Below, in pieces: positions 26,229 to 34,099 of a DNA stretch of 64,000 nucleotides. The stretch spans positions 15,800 through 79,799 of the forward strand of contig JANRJH010000016.1 in NCBI GenBank assembly GCA_033764075.1, read 5' to 3'. How positions within the stretch are numbered: the stretch's first letter is position 1; each line of letters starts with the position of its first letter. The position numbers were made by a program, and so were the translations under genes. This stretch comes from M3007 sp033764075. Lineage in GTDB: Bacteria; Bacteroidota; Bacteroidia; Chitinophagales; Saprospiraceae. A model generated the notes under the pieces. It was not told where the DNA came from and made no database searches. It saw nothing but the letters and a program-made list of their open reading frames with translations.

Positions 26229-26609
26229 ATGCGATTGCTTCTCTTCGCCGGCGTCCTGATGTTCGCCATGAGCGCCTGCTCTGAAAAAAGTGCCTTCCCG
26301 ATGGATCGCGCCTGGACCATGGCCATCATGAACGGCCAGAAAATGTCCGGCGACAACGCTTTTACCCTGAATTTCGACGCGGCAAACAAGGGTTATTCAG
26401 GCAAAGCCTGCAACAGCTACCGCGGTACGTACACGATGGAAAAGTCGAAACTCACCTTTGGCCCCGGTGCCACCACCAAAATGATGTGCCCCAACCAGGC
26501 CAAGGAAGACGAGTATCTGAAAACCCTCGGCTCGGTTGACGGCTACCGCTATTCGGGCAACAGCCTGTACCTGACTGCCGGTGGCAAGGACGTGTTGATG
26601 TACAAATAA
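26229..26609 (+). CDS. META-domain lipoprotein
   Basis: 126 residues. Lipoprotein signal MRLLLFAGVLMFAMSAC with a lipobox cysteine at 17. The mature part matches the META/HslJ fold: FTLNFDAANKGYSGKACNSYRGTY, KLTFGPGATTKMMCPNQAKEDEYLKTL and SLYLTAGGKDVLMYK. Members are periplasmic; their biochemical role is unclear (HslJ affects novobiocin resistance in E. coli). Single gene followed by a terminator. Confidence 0.8.
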   Translation: MRLLLFAGVLMFAMSACSEKSAFPMDRAWTMAIMNGQKMSGDNAFTLNFDAANKGYSGKACNSYRGTYTMEKSKLTFGPGATTKMMCPNQAKEDEYLKTLGSVDGYRYSGNSLYLTAGGKDVLMYK

Positions 26610-26670
26610 GGGGAGGCTACGGTCGGATAAGAATCCTTTTTTTGAATGAATATGCTGATTTAAACGCTAA

Positions 26671-26701
26671 ACGGGGCGATGGCTTTCTGCCATCGCCCCG
26701 T
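26671..26701. terminator. Bidirectional hairpin between META and SOD genes
   Basis: 12-bp stem CGGGGCGATGGC / GCCATCGCCCCG with a 5-nt loop between two convergent genes. The T run is weak (TATTT on the plus strand), so termination strength is uncertain. Confidence 0.6.
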
Positions 26702-26724
26702 ATTTCAGGTACAGAACCGGTCGC

Positions 26725-27336
26725 CTAGCCTTGGGCTGCCGCAAACCGCTTCGCCACTTCGCCCCAGTTCACCACGTTCCACCAGGCGGCGATATAATCC
26801 GGACGGCGGTTTTGGTAGTGGAGGTAATAGGCGTGTTCCCACACGTCGAGGCCGAGAACGGGCGTTCCCTTCTGCTCGGCCACGTCCATCAGGGGGTTAT
26901 CCTGGTTGGGGGTGCTGGACACGAACAGTTTTTTATCCGGGCCCACGTTCAGCCAGGCCCAGCCGGAGCCGAAGCGCGTGGTGGCTGCTTTGGCGAATTC
27001 TTCCTTAAAGTTGGCGAAGGAGCCGAAGGTGCTGTTGATGGCTGCCGCCAGGTCGCCCATGGGCTCGCCGCCCTGGTTGGGGCCCATGATCTCCCAGAAC
27101 ATGCTGTGGTTCCAGTGGCCGCCGCCGTTGTTGCGCACGGCCATGGACAGTTTGGAGATGTTCGCCAGCAGTTCTTCCAGGCTTTTTCCTTCGTGTTCCG
27201 TTCCCTGGATGGCGGCATTCAGGTTGTTCACGTAGGCTGCGTGGTGCTTGCCGTGGTGGATTTCCATGGTGCGGGCGTCCACATGCGGCTCGAGCGCGCC
27301 AAAAGCATAGGGTAAGGTGGGCAAGGTAAAGGACAT
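26725..27336 (-). CDS. sod: Superoxide dismutase, Fe/Mn family
   Basis: 203 residues. LPTLPYAFGALEPHVDARTMEIHHGKHHAAYV carries the first His ligand; the second His is in NNGGGHWNHSMFWEIM; the Asp and last His ligands are in LGLDVWEHAYYLHYQNRRPDYI. GGGH and GPNQGGEP lean to a manganese-type or cambialistic enzyme. No signal peptide, hence cytosolic. Convergent with the META gene and divergent from fumC. Confidence 0.93.
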   Translation of the reverse strand: MSFTLPTLPYAFGALEPHVDARTMEIHHGKHHAAYVNNLNAAIQGTEHEGKSLEELLANISKLSMAVRNNGGGHWNHSMFWEIMGPNQGGEPMGDLAAAINSTFGSFANFKEEFAKAATTRFGSGWAWLNVGPDKKLFVSSTPNQDNPLMDVAEQKGTPVLGLDVWEHAYYLHYQNRRPDYIAAWWNVVNWGEVAKRFAAAQG

Positions 27337-27510
27337 GGTTGTTTTTTTTAAATGGTGGTTGGGTGACTAAATCGGCGATTCGACGCACAAGATAAGGAGC
27401 CGTTTCGCTACCCGTTCAACACCTTCCTCAAATTGTTGTTCAAAAATATTGGCGCCTTGCAGCCTGCGTCGTTTTTTTGCAGCGTCGTTCATACAACACC
27501 ACCTTTTTAC

Positions 27511-28905
27511 ATGGATTTCCGCACCGAAAAAGACACCATGGGCAAAGTGCAGGTTCCTGCACACGTATACTGGGGCGCCCAGACCCAGCGCTCGATTGAA
27601 AACTTCAAGATCGCGCGTGAGACAAACAGGATGCCCATCGAGATCATCCGGGCGTTTGCCTACCTGAAAAAGGCGGCGGCGCTCACCAACCTGGAGGCGG
27701 GTGTGCTGCCCCAGGAAAAGTGCGACCTGATTGGCCGTGTATGCGACGAGATCCTGGAAGGCAAGCTCGACGACCAGTTTCCGCTGGTGGTGTGGCAAAC
27801 CGGCTCCGGCACCCAGAGCAACATGAACGTAAACGAAGTGGTGGCCTACCGCGCCCACGTGCTGAACGGGGGGGCGCTGACCGACGAGCAGAAGATTGTG
27901 CACCCGAACGACGACGTGAACAAGTCCCAGTCGTCCAACGATACCTTCCCCACCGCCATGCACATCGCCGCGTACAAGATGCTCGTGGAGGTCACCCTGC
28001 CGGGCATCGAGCAGTTGCGCGACACGCTCAAAGCCAAATCGGAAGCGTTTATGGACGTGGTCAAGATCGGCCGCACCCACTTCATGGACGCCACGCCGCT
28101 GACGCTTGGTCAGGAGTTCTCCGGGTACGTCGCCCAGCTCGACCACGCCCTGCGCGCCATTCGCAACAGCCTGCCCCACCTGAGCGAGCTGGCACTCGGC
28201 GGCACGGCGGTGGGCACGGGCATCAACACCCCCAAAGGCTATTCGGAAAACGTGGCGCGCCACATAGCCGCCCTTACCGGGTTGCCCTTCGTCACGGCGC
28301 CCAACAAATTTGAGGCCCTGGCCGCCCACGACGGCATCGTGGAGTCCCACGGCGCCCTCAAAACCTGCGCGGTGAGCCTCATGAAAATCGCCAACGACAT
28401 CCGCATGTTGTCCTCCGGCCCGCGCTCGGGCATCGGCGAGATTTTTATCCCCGACAACGAACCCGGCTCCTCCATCATGCCCGGCAAAGTGAACCCCACC
28501 CAGTGCGAGGCGCTCACCATGGTGGCTGCCCAGGTGATGGGCAACGACGTGGCCATCAACATCGGCGGCGCCAACGGCCACTTCGAACTCAACGTGTTCA
28601 AGCCGGTGATGATCTACAACTTCCTGCACTCGGCCCGACTCATCGGCGAGGCCTGCGTGTCGTTTACCGACAAGTGCGCCGCCGGCATAGAACCCCTGCA
28701 CGACAACATCGCCAGGCACGTGAACAACTCCCTGATGCTGGTCACCGCGCTCAACACCAAAATCGGATACTACAAAGCGGCCGAGATCGCCCAGAAAGCG
28801 CATAAGGAAGGGCTCACGCTCAAGGAATCGGCGCTGGCGCTGGGGTACCTGACCTCGGAGGAGTTTGATGCGTGGGTGAAGCCGGAGGATATGGTGGGTC
28901 GGTGA
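27511..28905 (+). CDS. fumC: Fumarate hydratase class II
   Basis: 464 residues from MDFRTEKDTMGKVQVPAHVYWGAQ; the longer reading from 27433 adds a non-homologous N-terminus. TGSGTQSNMNVNEV, SQSSNDTFPTAMHIAA, GRTHFMDATPLTLGQEFSGY and the superfamily signature SSIMPGKVNPTQCEA are all present. Catalytic residues (Ser in the GSSxMPxK loop, His in GRTH) are intact. It interconverts fumarate and malate in the TCA cycle. Confidence 0.95.
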   Translation: MDFRTEKDTMGKVQVPAHVYWGAQTQRSIENFKIARETNRMPIEIIRAFAYLKKAAALTNLEAGVLPQEKCDLIGRVCDEILEGKLDDQFPLVVWQTGSGTQSNMNVNEVVAYRAHVLNGGALTDEQKIVHPNDDVNKSQSSNDTFPTAMHIAAYKMLVEVTLPGIEQLRDTLKAKSEAFMDVVKIGRTHFMDATPLTLGQEFSGYVAQLDHALRAIRNSLPHLSELALGGTAVGTGINTPKGYSENVARHIAALTGLPFVTAPNKFEALAAHDGIVESHGALKTCAVSLMKIANDIRMLSSGPRSGIGEIFIPDNEPGSSIMPGKVNPTQCEALTMVAAQVMGNDVAINIGGANGHFELNVFKPVMIYNFLHSARLIGEACVSFTDKCAAGIEPLHDNIARHVNNSLMLVTALNTKIGYYKAAEIAQKAHKEGLTLKESALALGYLTSEEFDAWVKPEDMVGR

Positions 28906-29029
28906 GCGGAAACATGACGCATGTTTGGGGAGCCGGTTTTTTGTCCATGTGCGGCGGGGTTTGCATTGCCTTTGAAACTATTCAAAGGCGATTTGCCAAC
29001 GTAGATACTGCCGGTAAAAAAACAACGCT

Positions 29030-30193
29030 ATGCCCATTCGCCTGTTCTTGCGCTGCACCGGGTTCATCTGGTGGCTTTGCGCCAACCTGATTGCCGTCGC
29101 CGGCACAGCCCAAACCCCTCCAGATGCTTTGCGCCTTTCTGAAGGAAATAGCGCCTATTTCCGGCACATCAATCTGGCTGCGCGGGCCATTTACCGCAAT
29201 GAATTTGCGGTTGCCGCTGCACAGTACGACAGTGCTTTCCGGCATCGCACCCATCCCTTTTTCGTCGACCTGCAAAATGCCCTGCTGGTGAACAGCAAAA
29301 CGGGGCGGCACCGACAAAACGATCTCCTGTTGGAAAAACTGATGCTGGACAAGCGGCTCCATTCCGCCGCGCTGTACCGCTTCATGCCCATCGAACTGCT
29401 CGATGAACAAAACCGCGGCCGGGTAGCTCGTCTGGAACCCGCAGCGCTCGAAAAAAATGCCAAACCCCATCCCTGGGCCGATGCCCTGCGCGAAATGTAC
29501 GAAACCAGCCAGTTTGTGCTTCGTTCGGATGCCTATACCAACAATTATGTCCGCACGAAGGATAGCCTCGACAACCTGCACATCATTCGTTTTGTGCAAC
29601 TATGCAGGCAGTATGGCTTCCCCACCGAGGAAATGACCGGGATCGTGTATGACGACGAAAAAGACTGGCAATTCGTACTGCCCCATTTGCTGCAGGAATT
29701 TTTGAGCGGGCGCAACCGACAACACCGGAAAACACTCCTGCCCCTGCTCGACAGTGCCCTGCACGACGGCGCCCTGCACCCCTCCGTTTACGCATCCCTG
29801 ATGGACTACGCCAATGCGAATCGCGACCACTATCTGCCGCCAAACCCGGCGTTCAACTACCTGAACACCACCATTAATACCATTCGCGGCCGTGTCTACC
29901 GGCCCTTTGTGTACTATTCCGACAGCCTCATGCAGGAGGTGAACGCCAACCGGAGCGCCATCGGGCTCGATTCGTTCCACGTCGTGCAGCGACAAGTGGT
30001 CTGCCAGACTTTTTTTCCGCAAAAACACCAGGGACAACGCATCATACATATGTATCCCTTTGCCCGGATCGACGAAATGCCGGGCGGGTTTGTACAATAC
30101 GCTTTTGAAAGAGAAGGTTTAGCGCTGGATTCGTATGAAATAGGGGTGGGGCGGATACTGTCGGAATGTGGGTGTGAACAGAAGGTATATTAA
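29030..30193 (+). CDS. Secreted hypothetical protein, 387 residues
   Basis: A signal peptide (LRCTGFIWWLCANLIAVAGTAQ) precedes a hydrophilic, helix-rich protein with no recognised domain. Features seen: ARAIYRNEFAVAAAQYDSAFRHRTHPFFVD reads like one tetratricopeptide-type helix pair, and the C-terminus contains the sole paired cysteines (SECGCEQ). Similar unnamed proteins with an N-terminal TPR-like part are common in Saprospiria-type genomes. No operon partner: fumC lies upstream by 124 nt and gpmI converges 10 nt downstream. Confidence 0.6.
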   Translation: MPIRLFLRCTGFIWWLCANLIAVAGTAQTPPDALRLSEGNSAYFRHINLAARAIYRNEFAVAAAQYDSAFRHRTHPFFVDLQNALLVNSKTGRHRQNDLLLEKLMLDKRLHSAALYRFMPIELLDEQNRGRVARLEPAALEKNAKPHPWADALREMYETSQFVLRSDAYTNNYVRTKDSLDNLHIIRFVQLCRQYGFPTEEMTGIVYDDEKDWQFVLPHLLQEFLSGRNRQHRKTLLPLLDSALHDGALHPSVYASLMDYANANRDHYLPPNPAFNYLNTTINTIRGRVYRPFVYYSDSLMQEVNANRSAIGLDSFHVVQRQVVCQTFFPQKHQGQRIIHMYPFARIDEMPGGFVQYAFEREGLALDSYEIGVGRILSECGCEQKVY

Positions 30194-30203
30194 GGCTAGC
30201 TGC

Positions 30204-31745
30204 TCAATCCACCAGGCACTCCCCGGCCATCACCCCCGGCTTTTGCATGCCCATCAGGGCCATCAGGGTCGGGGCTACGTCCGCCAGTCGGCCATTGCGC
30301 ACCGTCAATGCCTTTCCGGCGGAGGTCACCACAATGCACGGCACCGGGTTTTTGGTGTGGGCGGTATTGGGCGAGCCGTCGTCGTTGATCATGTAGTCGG
30401 AGTTGCCGTGGTCGGCGATGAGCACGCAGGCGTATTGGTGCTCCAGCGCCAGGGGGACGATGGCGCTCAGGCACTGGTCGACCGTTTCGGCGGCTTTCAT
30501 GGCGGCGGCGAACACGCCGGTATGGCCCACCATGTCGGTGTTGGCGAAGTTCAGGCAGATGAAGTCGGGCTCGTTTTGGCGGATGTCGGCGAGTACGGCG
30601 TCGCGGATGTCGAAGGCGCTCATCTCCGGCTGCAGGTCGTAGGTGGCCACCTTGGGCGAGGGGCACAAAATGCGGCGTTCACCGGGGAATTCGGCCTCGC
30701 GCCCACCGGAGAAAAAGAAGGTCACGTGCGGGTACTTTTCCGTTTCGGCGATGCGCAGTTGTGTTTTTCCGGCCACCGACAGCGCTTCGCCCAGCGTCAT
30801 CTGCACGTCGTCTTTTTCGTACATGACACGCACGTTTTGAAAGGCGTCGTCGTAGCGGGTCATGGTCACGTAGTGCAGGTCGGGCACTGCCGCCATGCCG
30901 TGCTCGGGCAGGTCTTGCTGGCTGAGTACTTGTGTGAGTTCGCGCAAGCGATCCGTCCGGAAGTTAAAACAAACAACAACATCCCCCGCCGCTACGCGAC
31001 ATTCCGCATTCCGCATTCCGCATTCCGCATTCGAAAGGGGCTTCAGGAATTCGTCGGTCACCCCATCGGCATAGCTTTGGCGGATGGCATCGGGAAACTT
31101 GTCCACGGCCTGTCCTTCGCCGTTCACCAGCAGGTCGTAGGCGAGTTTGACCCGTTCCCAGCGTTTGTCGCGGTCCATGGCGTAGTAGCGGCCGATCACG
31201 GAGGCCAGTTGCACGGGTGTGTTGTGGATGTGGTCGAGCAGTTCCTGGATGAAGCCGGCGCCGCTCTGGGGGTCGCAGTCGCGCCCGTCGGTGAAGGCGT
31301 GTATGGCCACGCGGGTGTTGCCCTCGGCCACGGCGATGTCGCACAGCGCTTTGAGGTGTTCGATGTGGGAGTGCACGCCGCCGTCGGACACCAGGCCGAG
31401 AAAATGCACTGTTTTGTTGTTTTCGCGCGCGTGCCGCAGGGCTTCGAGCAGTACGGGGTTGGTGTGCAATTCCTTGTCGCGGATGGCCTTGTTGATGCGC
31501 GCCAGCTCCTGCCACACGATACGACCTGCGCCGATGTTGAGGTGGCCCACTTCGGAGTTTCCCATTTGGCCGTCGGGCAGCCCCACGTCCTCGCCATGGG
31601 TCACCAGGGTGCTCCAGGGATAGTTTTGCATCAGGCTGTCCATGTAAGGGGTGTTCGCCTGGCGGATGGCGTCGGCTTCAGGCTTGGGGCCGAGCCCCCA
31701 GCCGTCGAGGATGAGTAAAAAAGCGCGTGGGAAAGTGGGTAACAT
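30204..31745 (-). CDS. gpmI: 2,3-bisphosphoglycerate-independent phosphoglycerate mutase
   Basis: 513 residues from MLPTFPRAFLLILDGWG; an in-frame ATG 42 nt upstream lies inside a terminator hairpin and is rejected. The catalytic Ser is in GNSEVGHLNIGAGR. Metal-site motifs are LLILDGWG, NFANTDMVGHTG and LIADHGNSDYM. The total length is normal. Residues about 239-250 (SNAECGMRNAEC) replace the usual variable loop between SYADGVTDEF and the VVVCFNFRTDR strand, and are encoded by a 33-nt GAATGCG heptad repeat found again at 44757. Glycolysis/gluconeogenesis enzyme, Mn-dependent. Confidence 0.93.
   Translation of the reverse strand: MLPTFPRAFLLILDGWGLGPKPEADAIRQANTPYMDSLMQNYPWSTLVTHGEDVGLPDGQMGNSEVGHLNIGAGRIVWQELARINKAIRDKELHTNPVLLEALRHARENNKTVHFLGLVSDGGVHSHIEHLKALCDIAVAEGNTRVAIHAFTDGRDCDPQSGAGFIQELLDHIHNTPVQLASVIGRYYAMDRDKRWERVKLAYDLLVNGEGQAVDKFPDAIRQSYADGVTDEFLKPLSNAECGMRNAECRVAAGDVVVCFNFRTDRLRELTQVLSQQDLPEHGMAAVPDLHYVTMTRYDDAFQNVRVMYEKDDVQMTLGEALSVAGKTQLRIAETEKYPHVTFFFSGGREAEFPGERRILCPSPKVATYDLQPEMSAFDIRDAVLADIRQNEPDFICLNFANTDMVGHTGVFAAAMKAAETVDQCLSAIVPLALEHQYACVLIADHGNSDYMINDDGSPNTAHTKNPVPCIVVTSAGKALTVRNGRLADVAPTLMALMGMQKPGVMAGECLVD
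31001..31033 (-). repeat. GAATGCG heptad repeat inside gpmI
   Basis: Read on the minus strand, CGAATGCG then GAATGCG units, four and a half copies in 33 nt. It is identical to 33 nt at 44757-44789. The length is a multiple of three and keeps gpmI in frame. Confidence 0.9.
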
Positions 31746-31760
31746 GTCGATAATTTGTGC

Positions 31761-31768
31761 CAAAAATA
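31761..31768 (-). promoter_or_regulatory. -7 promoter element TATTTTTG of gpmI
   Basis: Exact TAnnTTTG on the minus strand, 15 nt before the gpmI ATG at 31745. It immediately follows the upstream terminator T run. No -33 TTG at standard spacing. Confidence 0.5.
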
Positions 31769-31801
31769 AAAAAACCCGCCCGATCATTGCATCGGCGGGT
31801 T
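31762..31801 (-). terminator. Strong intrinsic terminator upstream of gpmI
   Basis: Minus-strand hairpin with an 8-bp outer stem AACCCGCC / GGCGGGTT and an inner GAT/ATC pair, followed by TTTTTTT-ATTTTT. It ends about 16 nt before the gpmI start codon and would end any transcript entering from 31.8-32.1 kb. Confidence 0.75.
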
Positions 31802-31926
31802 AAAAGAAATGCTCTATGTGCTCAACCTGTTGATTGTGTTTATTTGCGCCGTTGGTTTGCGGCTGCGGGTACTCAAGGGTGTTATACGGGTCTATCAGCC
31901 ACCTGCGATCTTTCTCGCTTGTTGAT
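31762..31926 (-). ncRNA. Candidate short transcript or leader upstream of gpmI
   Basis: On the minus strand a TACCTTTG element (31938-31931) is followed about 165 nt later by the intrinsic terminator. The RNA would carry a GCGA/TCGC hairpin and a GTGGCTG/CAGCCGC pairing. An open frame of 43 codons from a GTG at 31931 ends at 31800 inside the terminator stem, but its GTG would lie in the promoter element, so translation from it is doubtful. Could be an sRNA, a leader controlling gpmI by attenuation, or the remnant of a small gene. The remainder of the 31746-32089 gap is AT-rich with nothing recognisable. Confidence 0.35.
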
Positions 31927-31930
31927 GGCA

Positions 31931-31938
31931 CAAAGGTA
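31931..31938 (-). promoter_or_regulatory. -7 promoter element TACCTTTG (minus strand)
   Basis: Exact TAnnTTTG on the minus strand; would start the candidate short transcript. No TTG at standard spacing upstream. Confidence 0.45.
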
Positions 31939-32089
31939 AAACGAAATATTCATTGGTGTATTGCGTAATTGTTAAGTTTTCGCAGAATTTAATTTTTAAC
32001 AACTGGGTAGATTTTTATTAAAATGATAAATTGGTATAAATTTAATAAAAAACAATATAAATACAGAATTTAATTCCTAAAGCATGGCG

Positions 32090-33223
32090 TCATTCCGTCA
32101 TGAATAAGGATGCGGCGAGGCCATCGGCGCGAAATTTTCCTGAGCGGGTAAGTTGCCAGGCGCCCTGTGCATCGCGTTGGAGGAGATTTTGGGCGGCAAA
32201 CTGGGTCGCCTCCCGCTCGAAATGCTCGTAAAAAGAGGCGCCAAAAGCGCGAATGTCGTCCGGCAAACATCCCCAGTGGGTGCGCAGACGCGTCATGACG
32301 TACTCATTGTAGCGCATAACCGGGGTGATCTGCTCGCGTTCGAACGGCACGGTGTTTTCCTGAAGCGAACGGATATACCGGGCGTTGTTGCCGACGTTCC
32401 ATTGCCGGCTCCCGATGTCGTAGGAGTGGGCGGAGGGGCCAATGCCCAGATAAGGCTCACCGAGCCAGTAATTGCTGTTGTGCCGCGACAGGCGCCCCGG
32501 ACGGGCAAAGTTGGATATCTCGTAATGTTGAAATCCTTCCGCTTCCAACGCCTGCATCAGGTATTCAAATTGCCGCAGCGCCGTCTCCTCGTCAACGGGC
32601 TTTTCCTTTCCTTTTTTCACGAAATGGTGCAGCGCCGTGCCTTCCTCTATGGTCAGGCAATAAGCGGAGATGTGTGGGACGCCGTAATCGAGCAGGGTGC
32701 GGATGTTGTCGGCCCAGTCGCGATCGGATCCTCCGGGCAGCCCGTAGATCAGGTCCGCCGTCCAGTTGTCGAAACCGGCGCCGGCCACGCGTTCGAGGCA
32801 GGCATGCGACTCCCTGGCCTGGTGCGCCCGGTTCATCCACCGCAGGTCCTCGTCGCGGAACGATTGAATGCCGATGCTCAGCCGGTTAACCGGTGTATAG
32901 GCTCGCAAGTCATTCACTTTTTCCGCGTCCAGGTCGTCGGGATTGGCTTCCAGCGTGATCTCAGCGCCTTCCGACACCGTATATATGCGTTCAATGGCGT
33001 CGAACAGGGCCACCAGCTCGGCGGTGCTGAGCAACGACGGCGTGCCCCCCCCGAGGTAAACGGTGTCCAGGCGTTGTCCCCCCAGGTAATCGCGCTGCAG
33101 CGCCAACTCTCGGTGCAAGGCCGCCAACAACTCGTCTTTCGACTGGAGCGAAGTCGAAAAATGAAAATTGCAGTAGTGGCAGGCTTTTTTGCAGAACGGG
33201 ATGTGGAGGTAGAGGCCGGGCAT
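32090..33223 (-). CDS. hemW: Radical SAM HemW-like protein
   Basis: 377 residues from MPGLYLHIPFCKKACHYCNF, which holds the radical-SAM CxxxCxxC. An apparent upstream extension of 83 residues is only translated repeat array. Other family features: YLGGGTPSLL, ITLEANPDDL, RLSIGIQSFRDEDLRWMNRAHQA, DLIYGLPGGS, and the C-terminal HemN-type domain with NYWLGEPYLGIGPSAHSY. HemW is a haem chaperone related to coproporphyrinogen dehydrogenase HemN, and lacks true HemN activity in tested members. Its 5' side abuts the tandem repeat array, so its promoter must lie within or beyond it. Confidence 0.9.
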   Translation of the reverse strand: MPGLYLHIPFCKKACHYCNFHFSTSLQSKDELLAALHRELALQRDYLGGQRLDTVYLGGGTPSLLSTAELVALFDAIERIYTVSEGAEITLEANPDDLDAEKVNDLRAYTPVNRLSIGIQSFRDEDLRWMNRAHQARESHACLERVAGAGFDNWTADLIYGLPGGSDRDWADNIRTLLDYGVPHISAYCLTIEEGTALHHFVKKGKEKPVDEETALRQFEYLMQALEAEGFQHYEISNFARPGRLSRHNSNYWLGEPYLGIGPSAHSYDIGSRQWNVGNNARYIRSLQENTVPFEREQITPVMRYNEYVMTRLRTHWGCLPDDIRAFGASFYEHFEREATQFAAQNLLQRDAQGAWQLTRSGKFRADGLAASLFMTE

Positions 33224-33237
33224 GGAAAGGGATTCGG

Positions 33238-34099
33238 TTTTTTTTAATAAACCACAGCGTGCGCGGAGGTTACACGGAGGCACACGGAGTAGTATTCCTC
33301 TGTGCCTTCCTCTGCGTCCTCTGCGTTTTTTTTTTAAATAAACCACAGAGTGCGCGGAGGTTACGCGGAGGCACACGGAGTAGTATTTCTCTGTGCCTTC
33401 CTCTGCGTCCTCTGAGTCCTCTGCGGTTTTTTTTAATAAACCACAGAGTGCGCGGAGGTTACGCGGAGGCACACGGAGTAGTATTCCTCTGTGCCTTCCT
33501 CTGCGTTTTTTTTTAATAAACCACAGAGTGCGCGGAGGTTACGCGGAGGCACACGGAGTAGTATTTCTCTGTGCCTTCCTCTGCGTTTTTTTTTAAATAA
33601 ACCACAGAGTGCGCGGAGGTTACGCGGAGGCACACGGAGTAGTATTTCGCTGTGCCTTCCTCTGCGTCCTCTGAGTCCTCTGCGGTTTTTTTTAATAAAC
33701 CACAGAGTGCGCGGAGGTTACGCGGAGGCACACGGAGTAGTATTTCTCTGTGCCTTCCTCTGAGTCCTCTGCGGTTTTTTTTTAATAAACCACAGAGTGC
33801 GCGGAGGTTACGCGGAGGCACACGGAGTAGTATTCCTCTGTGCCTTCCTCTGCGTCCTCTGCGGTTTTTTTTAATAAACCACAGAGTGCGCGGAGGTTAC
33901 GCGGAGGCACACGGAGTAGTATTTCTCTGTGCCTTCCTCTGCGTCCTCTGCGGTTTTTTTTAATAAACCACAGAGTGCGCGGAGGCTACACGGAGGCACA
34001 CGGAGTAGTATTCCTCTGTGCCTTCCTCTGCGTCCTCTGCGGTTTTTTTTAATAAACCACAGCGTGCGCGGAGGTTACGCGGAGGCACACGGAGGCTAA
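33238..34099. repeat. Tandem array of ten 80-98 bp imperfect-palindrome units
   Basis: Units start (at AACCACAG) at 33250, 33341, 33439, 33519, 33600, 33698, 33788, 33877, 33966 and 34055; the last is truncated. Periods are 91, 98, 80, 81, 98, 90, 89, 89, 89, differing by steps of about 9 bp through gain or loss of TCTGCGTCC-like submotifs. Each unit folds on itself: AACCACAGAG... at the left pairs imperfectly with CCTCTGCGGTT at the right, with TAGTATT in the loop, then a run of 8-10 T on the plus strand. There are no stops in several frames, so both strands give spurious long ORFs. It fills the whole gap between the DUF4129 gene and hemW. Confidence 0.95.

Noticed and set aside
30168..31718. 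516-codon open frame antisense to gpmI
   Set aside because: Shadow frame of gpmI, with no domain and no start context.
32090..33472. 83-residue N-terminal extension of HemW
   Set aside because: The extension is encoded by the repeat array; the radical SAM family begins at the Met at 33223.
33238..34099. The tandem array as a CRISPR array
   Set aside because: Units are contiguous 80-98 bp repeats without unique spacers and there are no cas genes in the window.
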